Position numbers and translations under genes: made by a program
Part shown: positions 8,932-18,001 of the stretch, one piece after another
Layout of the letters: each line of letters begins with the position of its first letter
Numbering within the stretch: position 1 is the stretch's first letter
Assembly: GCA_030323305.1 (NCBI GenBank)
Contig: CP106741.1
Location: 2,294,501-2,358,500 of the forward strand
Direction: 5' to 3'
DNA length: 64,000 nucleotides
Source of the DNA: Paenibacillus sp. CC-CFT747
GTDB taxonomy: Bacteria; Bacillota; Bacilli; Paenibacillales; NBRC-103111
Notes under the pieces: model-generated
Told to the model about the DNA's origin: nothing
The model's database searches: none
Seen by the model: the letters and a program-made list of their open reading frames with translations, nothing else

Positions 8932-10083
8932 TCAGCCCCGCTCCCGGTTCGTCATCTGCTGCCAGACGGATCCGGCGGCCGCTTCGCCGCCCTCGATCCG
9001 CTCAAGCGCCAGCTGGGCCTGCATGCGGACTTCGAATTCGGGATCGTCCTGGGCTTCGCGCAGGGCGGTAACCGCGGATTCGTCGCCGGCCTCGTACAGG
9101 AAGCGGGCGGCTCTCCAGCGCACAAGCTTGTTGGAGTCCTTCAAGGCTTCCGCCATCGCCGGGCCGGCTTCGGGGAAGCCCAGGTCCGACAGAGTATCTC
9201 CCGCTGTCCGGCGGACCACCGCGGAGGAATCCTTAAGCGCCCGGTACAGATAGGGGAGGACAACAGGGTCCTTCAGATCGCCCAGGTAAACGGCGGCGAG
9301 CCGGCGGATGGACGTCTGCGGATCCTCGAGGGCTTTGGCCAGAAGCGGCAAGGATTCCGCCTCGGGCTTCATCCGCTGAAGGGCCGCATACCGCCGCCGC
9401 CAGTCGGGATCGTTCAGGGCTTCCTTCAGCTCCGCTTCCCCGGTCGCTTCCTCGACCACCGTTTCGCCCGGATCGAGCTGAGCGGCGAGAACCCGGAGCT
9501 CCTGCAGCCGGGCCTCGTCGTAGGCCGCGTCCAGCTCGCGGACCACCTCATCCAGTACCTCCTGCAGGTCGCCGTACCGGACGCCATGCTCGTTCAGCTG
9601 GCGTTCCCGGATCAGGTTGGGGGAGGAGAGGCCTGCTTCCATCGCGGCTTCTACGAACCGGGCGGGCAGGGAGGCCCGCTTCTCTTCCTCGCCAGCGCTT
9701 ACCCTTACCTGCATGGGAATGCCGCGGAAGGTTTGGACGAGCACCTTTACCTCCCCGTAGGCCGGATCCGCCTCCGCCGCTTCCCCTTCCGCCAGGGCAG
9801 GGGAGAGGGACGCCGGAGCGCCCTCGGCGGTGCCGAGAATCCGGCGGGCCTCCGCCAGGATGGACGGCCAATCCCCTTTCGGATGCCGGTCGAGGGCCAG
9901 GAAATCCGCCGCGTGGTACAGACCCGTGACGCCCGGGATGGAAAGCAGCTCTTGGACGAAGGGAGGGGCCTCTTCCCGATTATCCGGCGTGTAGGTGAGG
10001 CGCCTGCCCTCCGGCAGTTTCTCGTCCAGGGTCAGCTTCATCGTATTGGGACTGGGGGTCGGTTCGATCGAAACGATCTTCAT
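8932..10083 (-). CDS. Conserved virulence factor C-like protein (NifU-N-like plus HEAT repeats)
   Basis: This 383-residue protein resembles the CvfC/YpgR family of Bacillota. The first 85 residues (SIEPTPSPNTMKLTLDE) match the Nfu/NifU N-terminal fold. A linker follows, and from about residue 210 to the end there are HEAT-like repeats of about 31 residues (for example DPQTSIRRLAAVYLGDL and DSSAVVRRTAGDTLSDLG), which usually bind proteins. No signal peptide or membrane segment is seen. In staphylococci cvfC affects virulence and cell-wall traits, but the molecular role is not settled. It is a monocistronic unit. Confidence 0.78.
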   Translation of the reverse strand: MKIVSIEPTPSPNTMKLTLDEKLPEGRRLTYTPDNREEAPPFVQELLSIPGVTGLYHAADFLALDRHPKGDWPSILAEARRILGTAEGAPASLSPALAEGEAAEADPAYGEVKVLVQTFRGIPMQVRVSAGEEEKRASLPARFVEAAMEAGLSSPNLIRERQLNEHGVRYGDLQEVLDEVVRELDAAYDEARLQELRVLAAQLDPGETVVEEATGEAELKEALNDPDWRRRYAALQRMKPEAESLPLLAKALEDPQTSIRRLAAVYLGDLKDPVVLPYLYRALKDSSAVVRRTAGDTLSDLGFPEAGPAMAEALKDSNKLVRWRAARFLYEAGDESAVTALREAQDDPEFEVRMQAQLALERIEGGEAAAGSVWQQMTNRERG

Positions 10084-10158
10084 CTCGTTTCCTCCTCCGG
10101 TTTGGATTCATATAAGAACAAAAGGGCGGCTGAACGTCAGCACACCCGTTGAAAGGAT

Positions 10159-10192
10159 AAAAAGACCCGGCGCCTAAGCAGGCCGCCGGGTT
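10159..10192 (-). terminator. Terminator overlapping the helicase stop codon
   Basis: On the minus strand ACCCGGCG pairs with CGCCGGGT, followed by CTTTTT. The stop codon of the helicase lies inside the loop. Confidence 0.8.
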
Positions 10193-11991
10193 TGCCGCTT
10201 AGCGCCGGCCGCGCTTGGCTCCGCCCCTGCGGGCCGCTTGCCGCCGGCACTCCGGCCGCCGCTTGGCCGCGGGGCTCCGCCGCTGCGTCCCGCGCTGCCG
10301 GAGCGCCCGGCTGCGCCTCCGCCGCGCGCCGAGGCACCGCGCGGAGTGCGCGGCGACGAACTCCACTCGCCGGCGTCGCGCCCGCGGTCGCTCCGGCGGC
10401 TGTCGCCGCGCTCCGCGCTCCGCGGCCCGGCCGCGCCGGCTGCGCTGCCGCGTGCTCCGCGGCTTGCTCCGGCGGCTCCGCGCGTGCCGCGGCCCTCGCT
10501 GCGCAGGCCGTCCGCTCCCGCCCGGCGTCCGCCCGGGCTGGCGCTGCGCTCGCCGTAGCCGCGCTCCTCCGCTGCGGCACCGCCTGCCGTCCGCTTGCCG
10601 CGGACCGGCTCGCGGAAGCCGTCCGCCTCCGCTCCCGCCGCGCGTCCAGCCGTGCGCGCGCGGCGCCCGTCTTCGCTTATGCCGCGCGCGCCGCGGCTCT
10701 CCTCGCCGGAGCTGCCCGGCCGGCGGCCTTCGCCCCAGCCGCTGGCGTAGCCTCGTCCTCCGGCTCTTGCCGCTGCGCGTCCGCCTCCGCTGCGGGGCGC
10801 TCCCCGGCGCCCGCCTTCCCCACGGGAGCCTCGTCCGGCCCCGCGGCCCTCTTCGCGCAAGACGGGAGCCGGTGACCGCCGGCCGCCCTTCTGCTCGATC
10901 GTCTGCTTGATGCCGCGTTCGATCTGCTCCAGATGGAACCGGTCCCGCGGCGAGGCAAAGGTCACCGCCATTCCTTCCTGGCCCGCCCGGCCCGTCCGGC
11001 CAATGCGGTGGATGTAGCTTTCGACATCATGGGGAATGTCGTAATTGAACACGTGGGTGATGCCCTCCACGTCAATTCCGCGTGCGGCCATATCGGTGGC
11101 GACGAGCACATGAATGCGCCCTTCGCGGAACCGTTTCATGACCTGCTCCCGCTTTGCTTGGGACAGGTCCCCGTGAAGCTCGTCCGAAGCAATCCCCTTC
11201 TCCTGCAGGGCTTCATTTAAGGCGGATGCCCGCCGCTTCGTGCGGCAGAAGACCATGGAAAGGTAAGGGCGGTAGGTTTCGAGCGCCTCGATAAGGGCAT
11301 CCTGCTTGCCGCGGTCCGTCGTATTGATGACGACCTGTTCGATTTCGTCGAGGGTGATCCGTTTCGCTTCTATTGTAATTTCCTGCGGGTCGCGCATGTA
11401 GTTCTTCGCCAGCTGCCGGACCGGTCCCGGCATAGTTGCCGAGAAAAGCAATGTCTGCCGGCGGGAAGACGTCTGGTCGATAATTTGCTGCACCTCGGCC
11501 AGAAAGCCCATATGCAGCATCTGATCCGCCTCATCTAACACGAGGTACTCGAGCTTGCCGAAGTGGACCGAGCCGCGGCGCAGGTGATCGAGCAGGCGGC
11601 CGGGCGTCCCGACCACGAGATGAACCGCTCCTTCGAGCTTTCTCAGCTGGCGTTCCACATCCTGTCCCCCGTAAGCGGCAAGTACGTTGGCGCCTACGGC
11701 CGGGGCCAGCTTCTGGGCTTCATCGGTGATCTGAATGGCAAGCTCCCTGGTCGGCGTGATGATGAGGGCCTGAACGGCCTTCTGCCGGAGGTCGATCCGC
11801 GAGAGAATGGGAAGCAGGAAGGCGAGCGTTTTTCCTGTTCCGGTCTGGGCCTGGGCAATGACATCCTTGCCGGACAGGGCAACCGGAATCGCCTGCTTCT
11901 GAATGGGTGTAGGATGGGAAATGCCCATCGTCTGTAAAGCTTCGGCAAGCTCGGCGGCGACGCCAAGCGGGGCAAAACGGTTTTTATCCAT
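10174..11991 (-). CDS. DEAD-box RNA helicase with long RG-rich tail
   Basis: This 605-residue ATP-dependent RNA helicase resembles CshA/DeaD. Its motifs run in order: F...GISHPTPIQ Q-motif (about 10-30), AQTGTGKT (48-55), PTREL (80-84), DEAD (153-156), SAT (184-186), ATDMAARGID (298-307) and HRIGRTGRAG (328-337). From about residue 369 to the end a 235-residue low-complexity tail rich in Arg, Gly, Ala and Ser replaces any folded domain. This tail is longer than in CshA and should be a disordered RNA-binding segment. Its DNA (about 10190-10900) is extremely GC-rich. The role is likely ribosome assembly and mRNA turnover at low temperature. Confidence 0.92.
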   Translation of the reverse strand: MDKNRFAPLGVAAELAEALQTMGISHPTPIQKQAIPVALSGKDVIAQAQTGTGKTLAFLLPILSRIDLRQKAVQALIITPTRELAIQITDEAQKLAPAVGANVLAAYGGQDVERQLRKLEGAVHLVVGTPGRLLDHLRRGSVHFGKLEYLVLDEADQMLHMGFLAEVQQIIDQTSSRRQTLLFSATMPGPVRQLAKNYMRDPQEITIEAKRITLDEIEQVVINTTDRGKQDALIEALETYRPYLSMVFCRTKRRASALNEALQEKGIASDELHGDLSQAKREQVMKRFREGRIHVLVATDMAARGIDVEGITHVFNYDIPHDVESYIHRIGRTGRAGQEGMAVTFASPRDRFHLEQIERGIKQTIEQKGGRRSPAPVLREEGRGAGRGSRGEGGRRGAPRSGGGRAAARAGGRGYASGWGEGRRPGSSGEESRGARGISEDGRRARTAGRAAGAEADGFREPVRGKRTAGGAAAEERGYGERSASPGGRRAGADGLRSEGRGTRGAAGASRGARGSAAGAAGPRSAERGDSRRSDRGRDAGEWSSSPRTPRGASARGGGAAGRSGSAGRSGGAPRPSGGRSAGGKRPAGAEPSAAGAKRQTRRPA

Positions 11992-12233
11992 TGGGTTAAC
12001 CCTCTCTTATGGGACTGATTCTTAGTATCCTTATCTTCCGATTTTCATCCGAAGGTTATGATATCTCCTCATTATACCTTATCTTTCCTTCCCCGCACCA
12101 ATCGCGCATTTTTACGGCAAGGTATAATCTCCCTATCCTTTAGTTAGAATTGTTTATAATAGAAGAAAATAGCAGAAATTTCGTCATTATGCAGGACTTT
12201 AGCTGTATTTTACACGGGATTCCGGCTAATTTC
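11992..12233. other. Intergenic region between helicase and SinR genes
   Basis: This divergent spacer is AT-rich with several TATAAT-like strings on both strands (for example 12123-12128 plus, 12071-12076 minus). It must hold the helicase promoter and long 5' leader. No convincing -35 partner or structured RNA was recognised. Confidence 0.5.
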
Positions 12234-12262
12234 TTTCACCGGCTTAACATTTAAGATATAAT
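12234..12262 (+). promoter_or_regulatory. Probable promoter of the SinR-like gene
   Basis: TATAAT at 12257-12262 stands about 40 bases before the start codon. The matching -35 (TTTCAC, 12234-12239, 17-base spacer) is weak. Confidence 0.45.
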
Positions 12263-12300
12263 GAGGTCAAAACTACCATGGATCAAGAGGAGAATTCAGC

Positions 12301-12645
12301 GTGATCGGAAAACGAGTCCAGAACCTGCGTCTGCGGAGAGGATTGACCCTCTCGGAACTTGCCGAAAGGGCGGGGGTCGCCAAATCCTATCTCAGCACGA
12401 TGGAAAGGGATATTCAATCCAACCCTTCCATTCAGTTCCTTGAGAAAATCGCAGCCGTTCTCGGCGTAACGGTGGAAGCTCTTCTTCAGCCGGAAGAGCC
12501 GCAGGATTCGGACGAAGCCGACCGCCTGGACCAGGAATGGCAGGAGCTGGTTCGGGAAGCGATGTCGTCCGGCATCAGCAAGGAACAGTTTCGTGATTTC
12601 CTCGAGTTCTCCAAGTGGAGAAACCGCGACCGGGATCCATCTTAG
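12301..12645 (+). CDS. sinR: SinR-like transcriptional repressor
   Basis: This 114-residue protein is collinear with SinR, the master biofilm regulator of Bacillus. It has an XRE helix-turn-helix (residues 5-58, LSELAERAGVAKSYLSTMER, NPSIQFLEKIAAVLGV), an acidic linker, then the Sin dimerisation hook LDQEWQELVREAMSSGISKEQFRDFLEFSKWR (about 76-107), to which SinI binds. The GTG start follows AAGAGGAG. A SinI-like gene lies 7.1 kb downstream at 19771. I infer control of matrix or motility genes in this organism; that is not shown by sequence. Confidence 0.85.
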   Translation: MIGKRVQNLRLRRGLTLSELAERAGVAKSYLSTMERDIQSNPSIQFLEKIAAVLGVTVEALLQPEEPQDSDEADRLDQEWQELVREAMSSGISKEQFRDFLEFSKWRNRDRDPS

Positions 12646-12666
12646 TGCCGCAAGGAGGTTGGAATC

Positions 12667-12960
12667 ATGAAGCCCGTGCAGTTTACGATGGACGATCTGT
12701 TCGCGCCTTCGCCGGAGCCCGTTCGTGATCCGCTCGAATCGCACATAATGACGTATATAAATGAAGGAATCAGCAGTGCCCGGGAAATATGCGAGAAGCT
12801 GATCGCGCGGCAGGGAATGGATCCGGCCCGCTACAGCACCGGCAAACCTGTCCTTTTTCCTTACGTATGCCGTTGTCTGGATTCGCTCGCCTCATCCGGG
12901 CAGGTGAAATTCCAGGGAGCGGTCGAAGGAACGGAGGACCGGACTTACTTCAAGGCCTAA
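12667..12960 (+). CDS. Small protein of unknown function, co-transcribed with sinR
   Basis: This 97-residue soluble protein has no family I recognise. It begins 21 bases after the SinR stop with a good AAGGAGG, so it is in the same transcript. Its predicted helices (SAREICEKLIAR, PYVCRCLDSLASSGQVKFQG...RTYFKA) end in a beta-hairpin-like segment, a layout that resembles a winged helix. A strong terminator follows. Confidence 0.65.
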   Translation: MKPVQFTMDDLFAPSPEPVRDPLESHIMTYINEGISSAREICEKLIARQGMDPARYSTGKPVLFPYVCRCLDSLASSGQVKFQGAVEGTEDRTYFKA

Positions 12961-12966
12961 CGCACC

Positions 12967-13006
12967 AAACGGAGGATGCCTGGCAGGCGTTCCTCCGTTT
13001 TCTTTT
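12967..13006 (+). terminator. Rho-independent terminator
   Basis: AAACGGAGGA pairs with TCCTCCGTTT, followed by TCTTTT. It closes the sinR unit. Confidence 0.88.
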
Positions 13007-13023
13007 GTACCTTCTTAAGGGCA

Positions 13024-13784
13024 CTATCGGACGTTTCGCTTGTTTTCCACGGTGCCATTGATGATCTTGTCTTCCGTTTTCCGGTCGGGAAGGCTTAATA
13101 CCCGGTTGACCATCCCGTTGAATTCCTGAACGCGGGAATCGAGTGGGAGGCCTCTCGCGCTGTCCTGGGCATAACCGTTCATGAGGTTGACGAAATCCCG
13201 ATGGGCCGAGATATACACTTCATGAACGGAAGGTTGGGCATTCCGGATAATCGAGGCGATCTCCTGCTTCAGGCCGTGGGAAATGTTGTCCGCCTCCTCC
13301 ACCGTCTCGTAGCTGTTGCTTCCGGAGGTAAGCAGGCGGGGGTCCTGGTAGCTCCCGAATTGGTGGGGGTAGTACCGGCCGAGGGAGGTGGACGAGTTGT
13401 TCGTCTCATGGCGGGCTCCCGCCCCCGGGTTCCCGTAGCGGTGTGGTCGATCAGAATGGCCGCGTAGGCGTTCGTTTCGGTCAGAACGACGAAGGCCGTA
13501 TTGATTCCGTTGACATTGGCTACCTTATCGGATAACACCTGGCTGTAGACGAGGCGCTTGTTGGCATGAATGACGGTTTGGCCCGTACCCGCGCCGTACA
13601 GCTTCATCCCGGTATCGGGAACGCTTCCCCGGGTGGAGCTGTAATTGCTGTTGCTGCGCACTCCGTAGCTCGGAATGCCTCTCTTGCCTTTGGCCTCACC
13701 GTCGGAGCATCCGCACAGCCCGGTCAGGAGCAGAGCCGAAGCCCCGGCCATAAGGATTCTGGACCATCGGTAGGTGGGGATCAT
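13024..13784 (-). CDS. YhcN/YlaJ-family sporulation lipoprotein (frame interrupted)
   Basis: This is a secreted lipoprotein of about 253 residues. Residues 8-27 form a signal peptide ending in a lipobox-like LCGC. The middle (VANVNGINTAFVVLTETNAYAAILI) and the C-terminal half (KQEIASIIRNAQPSVHEVYISAHRDFVNLMNGYAQD) match the YhcN/YlaJ spore-membrane lipoprotein family, which affects germination and outgrowth. The frame breaks near 13424, in GGGGG where one more G restores the family sequence. I choose ATG 13784 (GTG 13787 is possible), which has AGGAGG upstream. The longer reading frame above it is not conserved. Confidence 0.82.
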
Positions 13785-13841
13785 CACGTAATAACCTCCT
13801 TTTGAACAGGGCGTAGGGTTCTTCTCTATAGGATGAAACAA

Positions 13842-13967
13842 CGGGCGGAAATTATCCTTGGGGACCGGTGGAAACGATGCATAGAACGCTCAAAATAAGG
13901 AAACAATCCATACGAAAAAAGTAAAAAAGTGCCGATTTAGAACGTTTTGTGAACTTGTGGCAGAAGA
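13842..13967. other. Spacer between spore lipoprotein and oxidase operon
   Basis: No gene seen. It is AT-rich next to the ctaC promoter and should also hold the promoter of the lipoprotein gene on the minus strand, which I could not pinpoint. Confidence 0.5.
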
Positions 13968-13996
13968 TTGACAAAAAAGTTTGACGAATTTATAGT
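13968..13996 (+). promoter_or_regulatory. Sigma-A promoter of the cta operon
   Basis: TTGACA (13968-13973), a 17-base spacer and TATAGT (13991-13996), 82 bases before ctaC. A second TTGACA at 14016-14021 has no good -10. Confidence 0.82.
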
Positions 13997-14024
13997 TAAT
14001 AGGGTGATTAAGTTTGTTGACAAG

Positions 14025-14040
14025 GCATGGTTCGCCATGT
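14025..14040 (+). promoter_or_regulatory. UUCG-tetraloop hairpin in the ctaC leader
   Basis: CATGG-TTCG-CCATG forms a short, stable tetraloop hairpin in the 5' untranslated leader, about 30 bases after the expected transcription start. It has no T run, so it is not a terminator. It may stabilise the mRNA or act as a binding site. Confidence 0.45.
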
Positions 14041-14077
14041 TACGGACTATTACGAAATAAAGTGGGGTTGATAAGTG

Positions 14078-15080
14078 ATGAGTCGATGGAAATTTGTATG
14101 GCGTCTGATGCCCCTGTTAGCGGTGTTGGCGCTGCTGCTTACCGGATGCGGCGAAGTAGAGAACTTGTCCGCATTGGATCCTAAGGGTCCCGTCGCGAGG
14201 GAGCAGCTTTTTTAATGGAGTTAAGTCTGGCTGTCATGATCTTCGTGTTCATCGTCGTTATGGCCATCTACCTTTATGTTCTGTTCCGCTACCGCAAGCG
14301 TAAAGGCGACGATTCCATCCCTAAGCAGGTGGAAGGAAACCACGTGCTGGAGATTATCTGGACGGTTGTTCCCATTTTGCTTTTGTGCGTTATCGCGGTA
14401 CCAACTGTAGGTTACACTTTCAAGCATTCTACGGACTACCGGGAAGACAAGAACGTCATGCACGTTAAAGTAACGGGTCATCAGTTCTGGTGGCAGTTCC
14501 AGTACCCGGATCACGGGAACATCAACACGGCGCAGGATCTCGTTATTCCTGTCGGCAAGAAGGTCTCTTTGAAGTTACCTCCGCAGACGTGAACCACTCG
14601 TTCTGGGTTCCTTCCCTCGGCGGTAAAATCGACACCAACCCCGGTATGTATAACGTCAACTACCTGGAAGCGGATGAGCCTGGCGTCTATAAGGGCAAGT
14701 GCGCCGAGCTTTGCGGTGCTTCCCACGCCTTGATGGACTTCAAGGTCAGAGCGCTTTCGCAGGCGGATTTTGACGCTTGGGTCGCCAAAATGCAAGCGCC
14801 GGCCGCTTCTTCGGCCGCTACAGCAAAAGGCGAAGAAGTCTTTAAGAACCAGTGCATCACATGCCACGCGGTTACTCCTACAGGCGCCGGTCTCGGACCT
14901 AACCTGAACGGCTTTGCGAGCCGTGAGAAGATAGCGGGCATTCTGGATCACAACGACGAAAGCTTGAAAGCCTGGATCCAGGATCCTCAAGCGGAGAAGC
15001 CGGGCACCCTTATGCCTCAGCTGCCACTCGATGATACCCAGCTTAACGAGCTGGTCAAATATTTGAACACGTTGAAATAA
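14078..15080 (+). CDS. ctaC: caa3 cytochrome c oxidase subunit II (frame interrupted twice)
   Basis: This membrane-anchored subunit passes electrons to subunit I. It has a lipoprotein signal (LLTGCGE), two membrane helices, a cupredoxin domain with CuA ligands (CAELCGASHALM) and a fused C-terminal cytochrome c domain with CITCH haem attachment. The fused domain identifies a caa3-type oxidase. Frame breaks lie at 14208-14213 (T6 where T7 restores QLFLMELSLAVM) and near 14569 (one G short, TTTGGAAGTT expected). The restored length is 334 residues, normal for the family. Such damage in a central respiratory gene argues for sequence error. Confidence 0.93.
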
Positions 15081-15108
15081 CGATCAAGGCCATAAGGAGG
15101 TAACCGCG

Positions 15109-16949
15109 TTGGCACATGCTCATGCACATCCGGTTAAAAAGTATAGTGGGCTGATGGACTGGCTCACTACGGTCGACCATAAAAAAATCGGAATTCTTTA
15201 CTTCATTGCGGGAGGAATCTTCTTCCTTGCAGGCGGATTGGAAGCGCTCCTCATCCGGATTCAGCTGATGTTCCCGAACCAGGACATTTTCATCGGCGGA
15301 ACGTTCAACCAGCTGCTTACGATGCACGGAACGACGATGATCTTCCTTGCCGCCATGCCTCTCATCTTCGGATTTATGAACGCGATTGTCCCGCTTCAAA
15401 TCGGAGCCCGGGACGTAGCTTATCCGTTCGTTAACGCTTTAGGCTTCTGGCTCTTCTTCTTCGGCGGACTGCTCCTTAACCTGAGCTGGTTCCTGGGCGG
15501 AGCTCCCGATGCGGGTTGGACGGCTTATGCTCCCCTTTCCACCGATGCTTTCAGCGGCCGCGGCGTAGACTTCTACGTATTGGGTCTGCAGATCGCCGGT
15601 ATCGGAACGCTGATCGGGGGATTAACTTCCTCGTCACGATCATCAACATGCGTGCACCGGGCATGACCTTCATGAGAATGCCTTTGTTCACCTGGACGGC
15701 TTTCATTACGTCCGCGCTTGTCCTGTTCGCTTTCCCGGCCATTACCGTCGGTCTGGTGGAGTTGATGTTCGACCGTCTGTTCCATGGTAACTTCTTCGAA
15801 GTCGGTAAGGGCGGTAACGTGGTTCTCTGGCAGCACTTGTTCTGGATCTTCGGGCACCCCGAAGTTTACATTCTGATTCTGCCGGCATTCGGCATCATTT
15901 CTGAAGTGGTCAGTACGTTCTCCCGTAAGAGACTGTTCGGCTACAGCTCCATGGTCTTTGCAACCATTCTGATCGGCTTCCTTGGCTTCATGGTATGGGT
16001 TCACCATATGTTCGCAACGGGTCTTGGTCCGGTAGCCAACTCCATCTTCGCCATCGCGACTATGGCCATCGCTGTTCCAACCGGGGTTAAAGTCTTCAAC
16101 TGGCTCTTCACCATGTGGGGAGGACAGATTCGCTTTACGACCGCTAATTTGTGGGGTCTGGCTTTCATTCCTACCTTCGTTATGGGTGGGATGACAGGGG
16201 TTATGCTCGCTGCTCCTGCTGCTGACTTCCAGTACCATGATACGTACTTTGTTGTCGCTCACTTCCACTACGTTATCGTCGGTGGTCTGGTTCTCGGTTT
16301 GTTCTCCGGCTTCTACTACTGGTGGCCGAAGATTTTTGGCCGCGTGCTTAACGAAACGCTGGGCAAATGGCATTTCTGGCTGTTTTTTATCGGCTTCCAC
16401 TTAACTTTCTTCCCGCAGCATTTCCTCGGACTCATGGGGATGCCGCGCCGGGTATTTACCTACGACCCGGGCCTGGTCAGCGGAAACCTGGTTTCCTCGA
16501 TCGGCGCTATGTTCATGGGTATCGGTACGATTGTCTTCCTGCTTAATATTATCGTCACTTCGATGAAGGCAAGAGATGCCGTAAGCGATCCGTGGGACGG
16601 ACGTACGCTGGAGTGGGCCATTCCTTCTCCTGCACCGGAGTATAACTTCAAGCAGACTCCGCTGGTCCGCGGTCTGGATCCGCTGTGGAAAGAGAAGATG
16701 GCCGGCAACAAGGAAATGACGCCTGCCGAGCCGATCGGATCGATTCACATGCCTTCGGGTTCGATTCTTCCGCTTATCATGTCGATCGGCCTGTTCATTG
16801 CCGGCTTCGGCTTCATGTATCACGTGTACCCGGTCTGCATCGTAGGTATCGGCATCACCTTGATCTGCATGCTTCTCCGGTCTGTCTATGACGATCATGG
16901 CTGGCACATCGAGCCGGAAGAGCTCGAAGATAAGGGGGTTAAAGCATAA
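15109..16949 (+). CDS. ctaD: Cytochrome c oxidase subunit I (frame interrupted once)
   Basis: This is the haem-copper catalytic subunit that reduces O2 to water and pumps protons. It has at least twelve membrane helices, the HPEVYILILPAFG block (CuB His and cross-linked Tyr), the HDTYFVVAHFHYV haem ligands and a long C-terminal extension typical of caa3 enzymes (613 residues when restored). The frame breaks near 15617, in GGGGG where GGGGGG restores IGGINFLVTIINMRAPG. The TTG start follows AAGGAGGTAACCGCG. Its stop overlaps the ctaE start by one base. Confidence 0.95.
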
Positions 16950-17563
16950 TGGCTAACGCACATGCTACCGGCGCGCTGCCGGTTGAACCCGAAAAGGCCA
17001 CCCTTGAGGGAAAGAATAAAATTTTAGGCTTCTGGCTGTTCCTTGGCGGCGAGACGGTTCTGTTCGGAACCCTCTTCGCCACCTTCATCGCCCTCCGCAA
17101 CCAGATTGCGGACGGCAAGCCCGCGGCCGAGCTGTTTGTTCTCGAAACCGTTGCCTGGTCCACTTTCATTCTCTTGACGAGTTCCCTGACGAGCGTGTTC
17201 GCCATGATGGCCATGCACCGTCATCAAGTTAAGAAGATGCTTCTGTGGTTCGGCATCACCATCCTTCTCGGCCTTGCGTTCTTGGGTCTGGAAATTTATG
17301 AGTTCTTCGAATACGTACATGAGGGGCATACTTTCAGTACGAGCGCCTTCAGTACATCGTTCTATACGCTGGTTGGGTTTCACGGAGCCCACGTGGCTTT
17401 CGGTATTTTGTGGATCGGCCTTCTGATTCTTCAAGGACTGAAGAAGGGCCTTACGGTCGTAACCGCTCCGAAGTTCTACGTGGCGAGCCTATACTGGCAC
17501 TTTATCGACGTGGTCTGGGTGTTCATCTTCACGGTCGTGTACTTGATGGGAAAGGTGGGCTAA
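16949..17563 (+). CDS. ctaE: Cytochrome c oxidase subunit III
   Basis: This 204-residue subunit has five membrane helices, the short Bacillus-type form that lacks two helices of the mitochondrial protein. Conserved blocks include KILGFWLFLGGETVLFGTLFATF, GFHGAHVAFG and YWHFIDVVWVFIFTVVYL. It supports turnover stability of subunit I. The start ATG overlaps the ctaD stop (TAATG), so the two are translationally coupled. Confidence 0.95.
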   Translation: MANAHATGALPVEPEKATLEGKNKILGFWLFLGGETVLFGTLFATFIALRNQIADGKPAAELFVLETVAWSTFILLTSSLTSVFAMMAMHRHQVKKMLLWFGITILLGLAFLGLEIYEFFEYVHEGHTFSTSAFSTSFYTLVGFHGAHVAFGILWIGLLILQGLKKGLTVVTAPKFYVASLYWHFIDVVWVFIFTVVYLMGKVG

Positions 17564-17566
17564 GCG

Positions 17567-17881
17567 ATGAGCAACAATCCCCAAACTTCTTCACCGAGCA
17601 ACCGTCACCGGCTGGAAGGGCCTAAGAATCACTACATTGCTTATCTGGTTTCCATCCTCCTGACGATTTTGGCTTTCGCGGCCGTTATCTACACGGGGCT
17701 GGACAAAAGCTTCCTAATCTTCTTCCTGGTAGGAATGGCACTCGTGCAGGCCATTTTCCAGCTGGCGATTTGGATGCACATGAAAGAAAGAGGCCATGTC
17801 TACGCGATGGTCGGCATCATCTTTGGGTTTATCGTAGCCCTGAGCGGTGTGGCTGCAGCGGTTTTCTGGATGTGGTGGTAA
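17567..17881 (+). CDS. ctaF: Cytochrome c oxidase subunit IV
   Basis: This 104-residue protein has three hydrophobic helices matching the small subunit IV (CtaF/COX4_pro_2) of Gram-positive oxidases. HYIAYLVSILLTILAF and LAIWMHMKERGH are recognisable. It starts three bases after ctaE and is followed by a terminator. Confidence 0.92.
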   Translation: MSNNPQTSSPSNRHRLEGPKNHYIAYLVSILLTILAFAAVIYTGLDKSFLIFFLVGMALVQAIFQLAIWMHMKERGHVYAMVGIIFGFIVALSGVAAAVFWMWW

Positions 17882-17885
17882 GGTT

Positions 17886-17925
17886 GAGAAGGGCGGTCGG
17901 ATTCCATCGGGCCGCCTTCTTTTTT
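17886..17925 (+). terminator. Rho-independent terminator after ctaF
   Basis: AGAAGGGCGGTC pairs imperfectly with GGCCGCCTTCT, then T6. It separates ctaCDEF from ctaG. Confidence 0.8.
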
Positions 17926-18001
17926 GGTCATGGGGGCTGCCCTTTATAAGGGTTAGGCTTGGAAACAATGGTTAATCCTGTTTAAGAGGAGGTTGAATTT
18001 T

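Noticed and set aside
10192..10910. Several long plus-strand frames opposite the helicase tail
   Set aside because: The GC-rich low-complexity tail is open in many frames; these translate to Ala/Arg/Pro strings without start signals.
13968..14080. Possible riboswitch upstream of ctaC
   Set aside because: Only one short UUCG hairpin is present; there is no larger conserved fold or terminator.
15573..16400. Antisense frame over ctaD
   Set aside because: It consists of charged, low-hydrophobicity shadow sequence of membrane helices and has no initiation signal.
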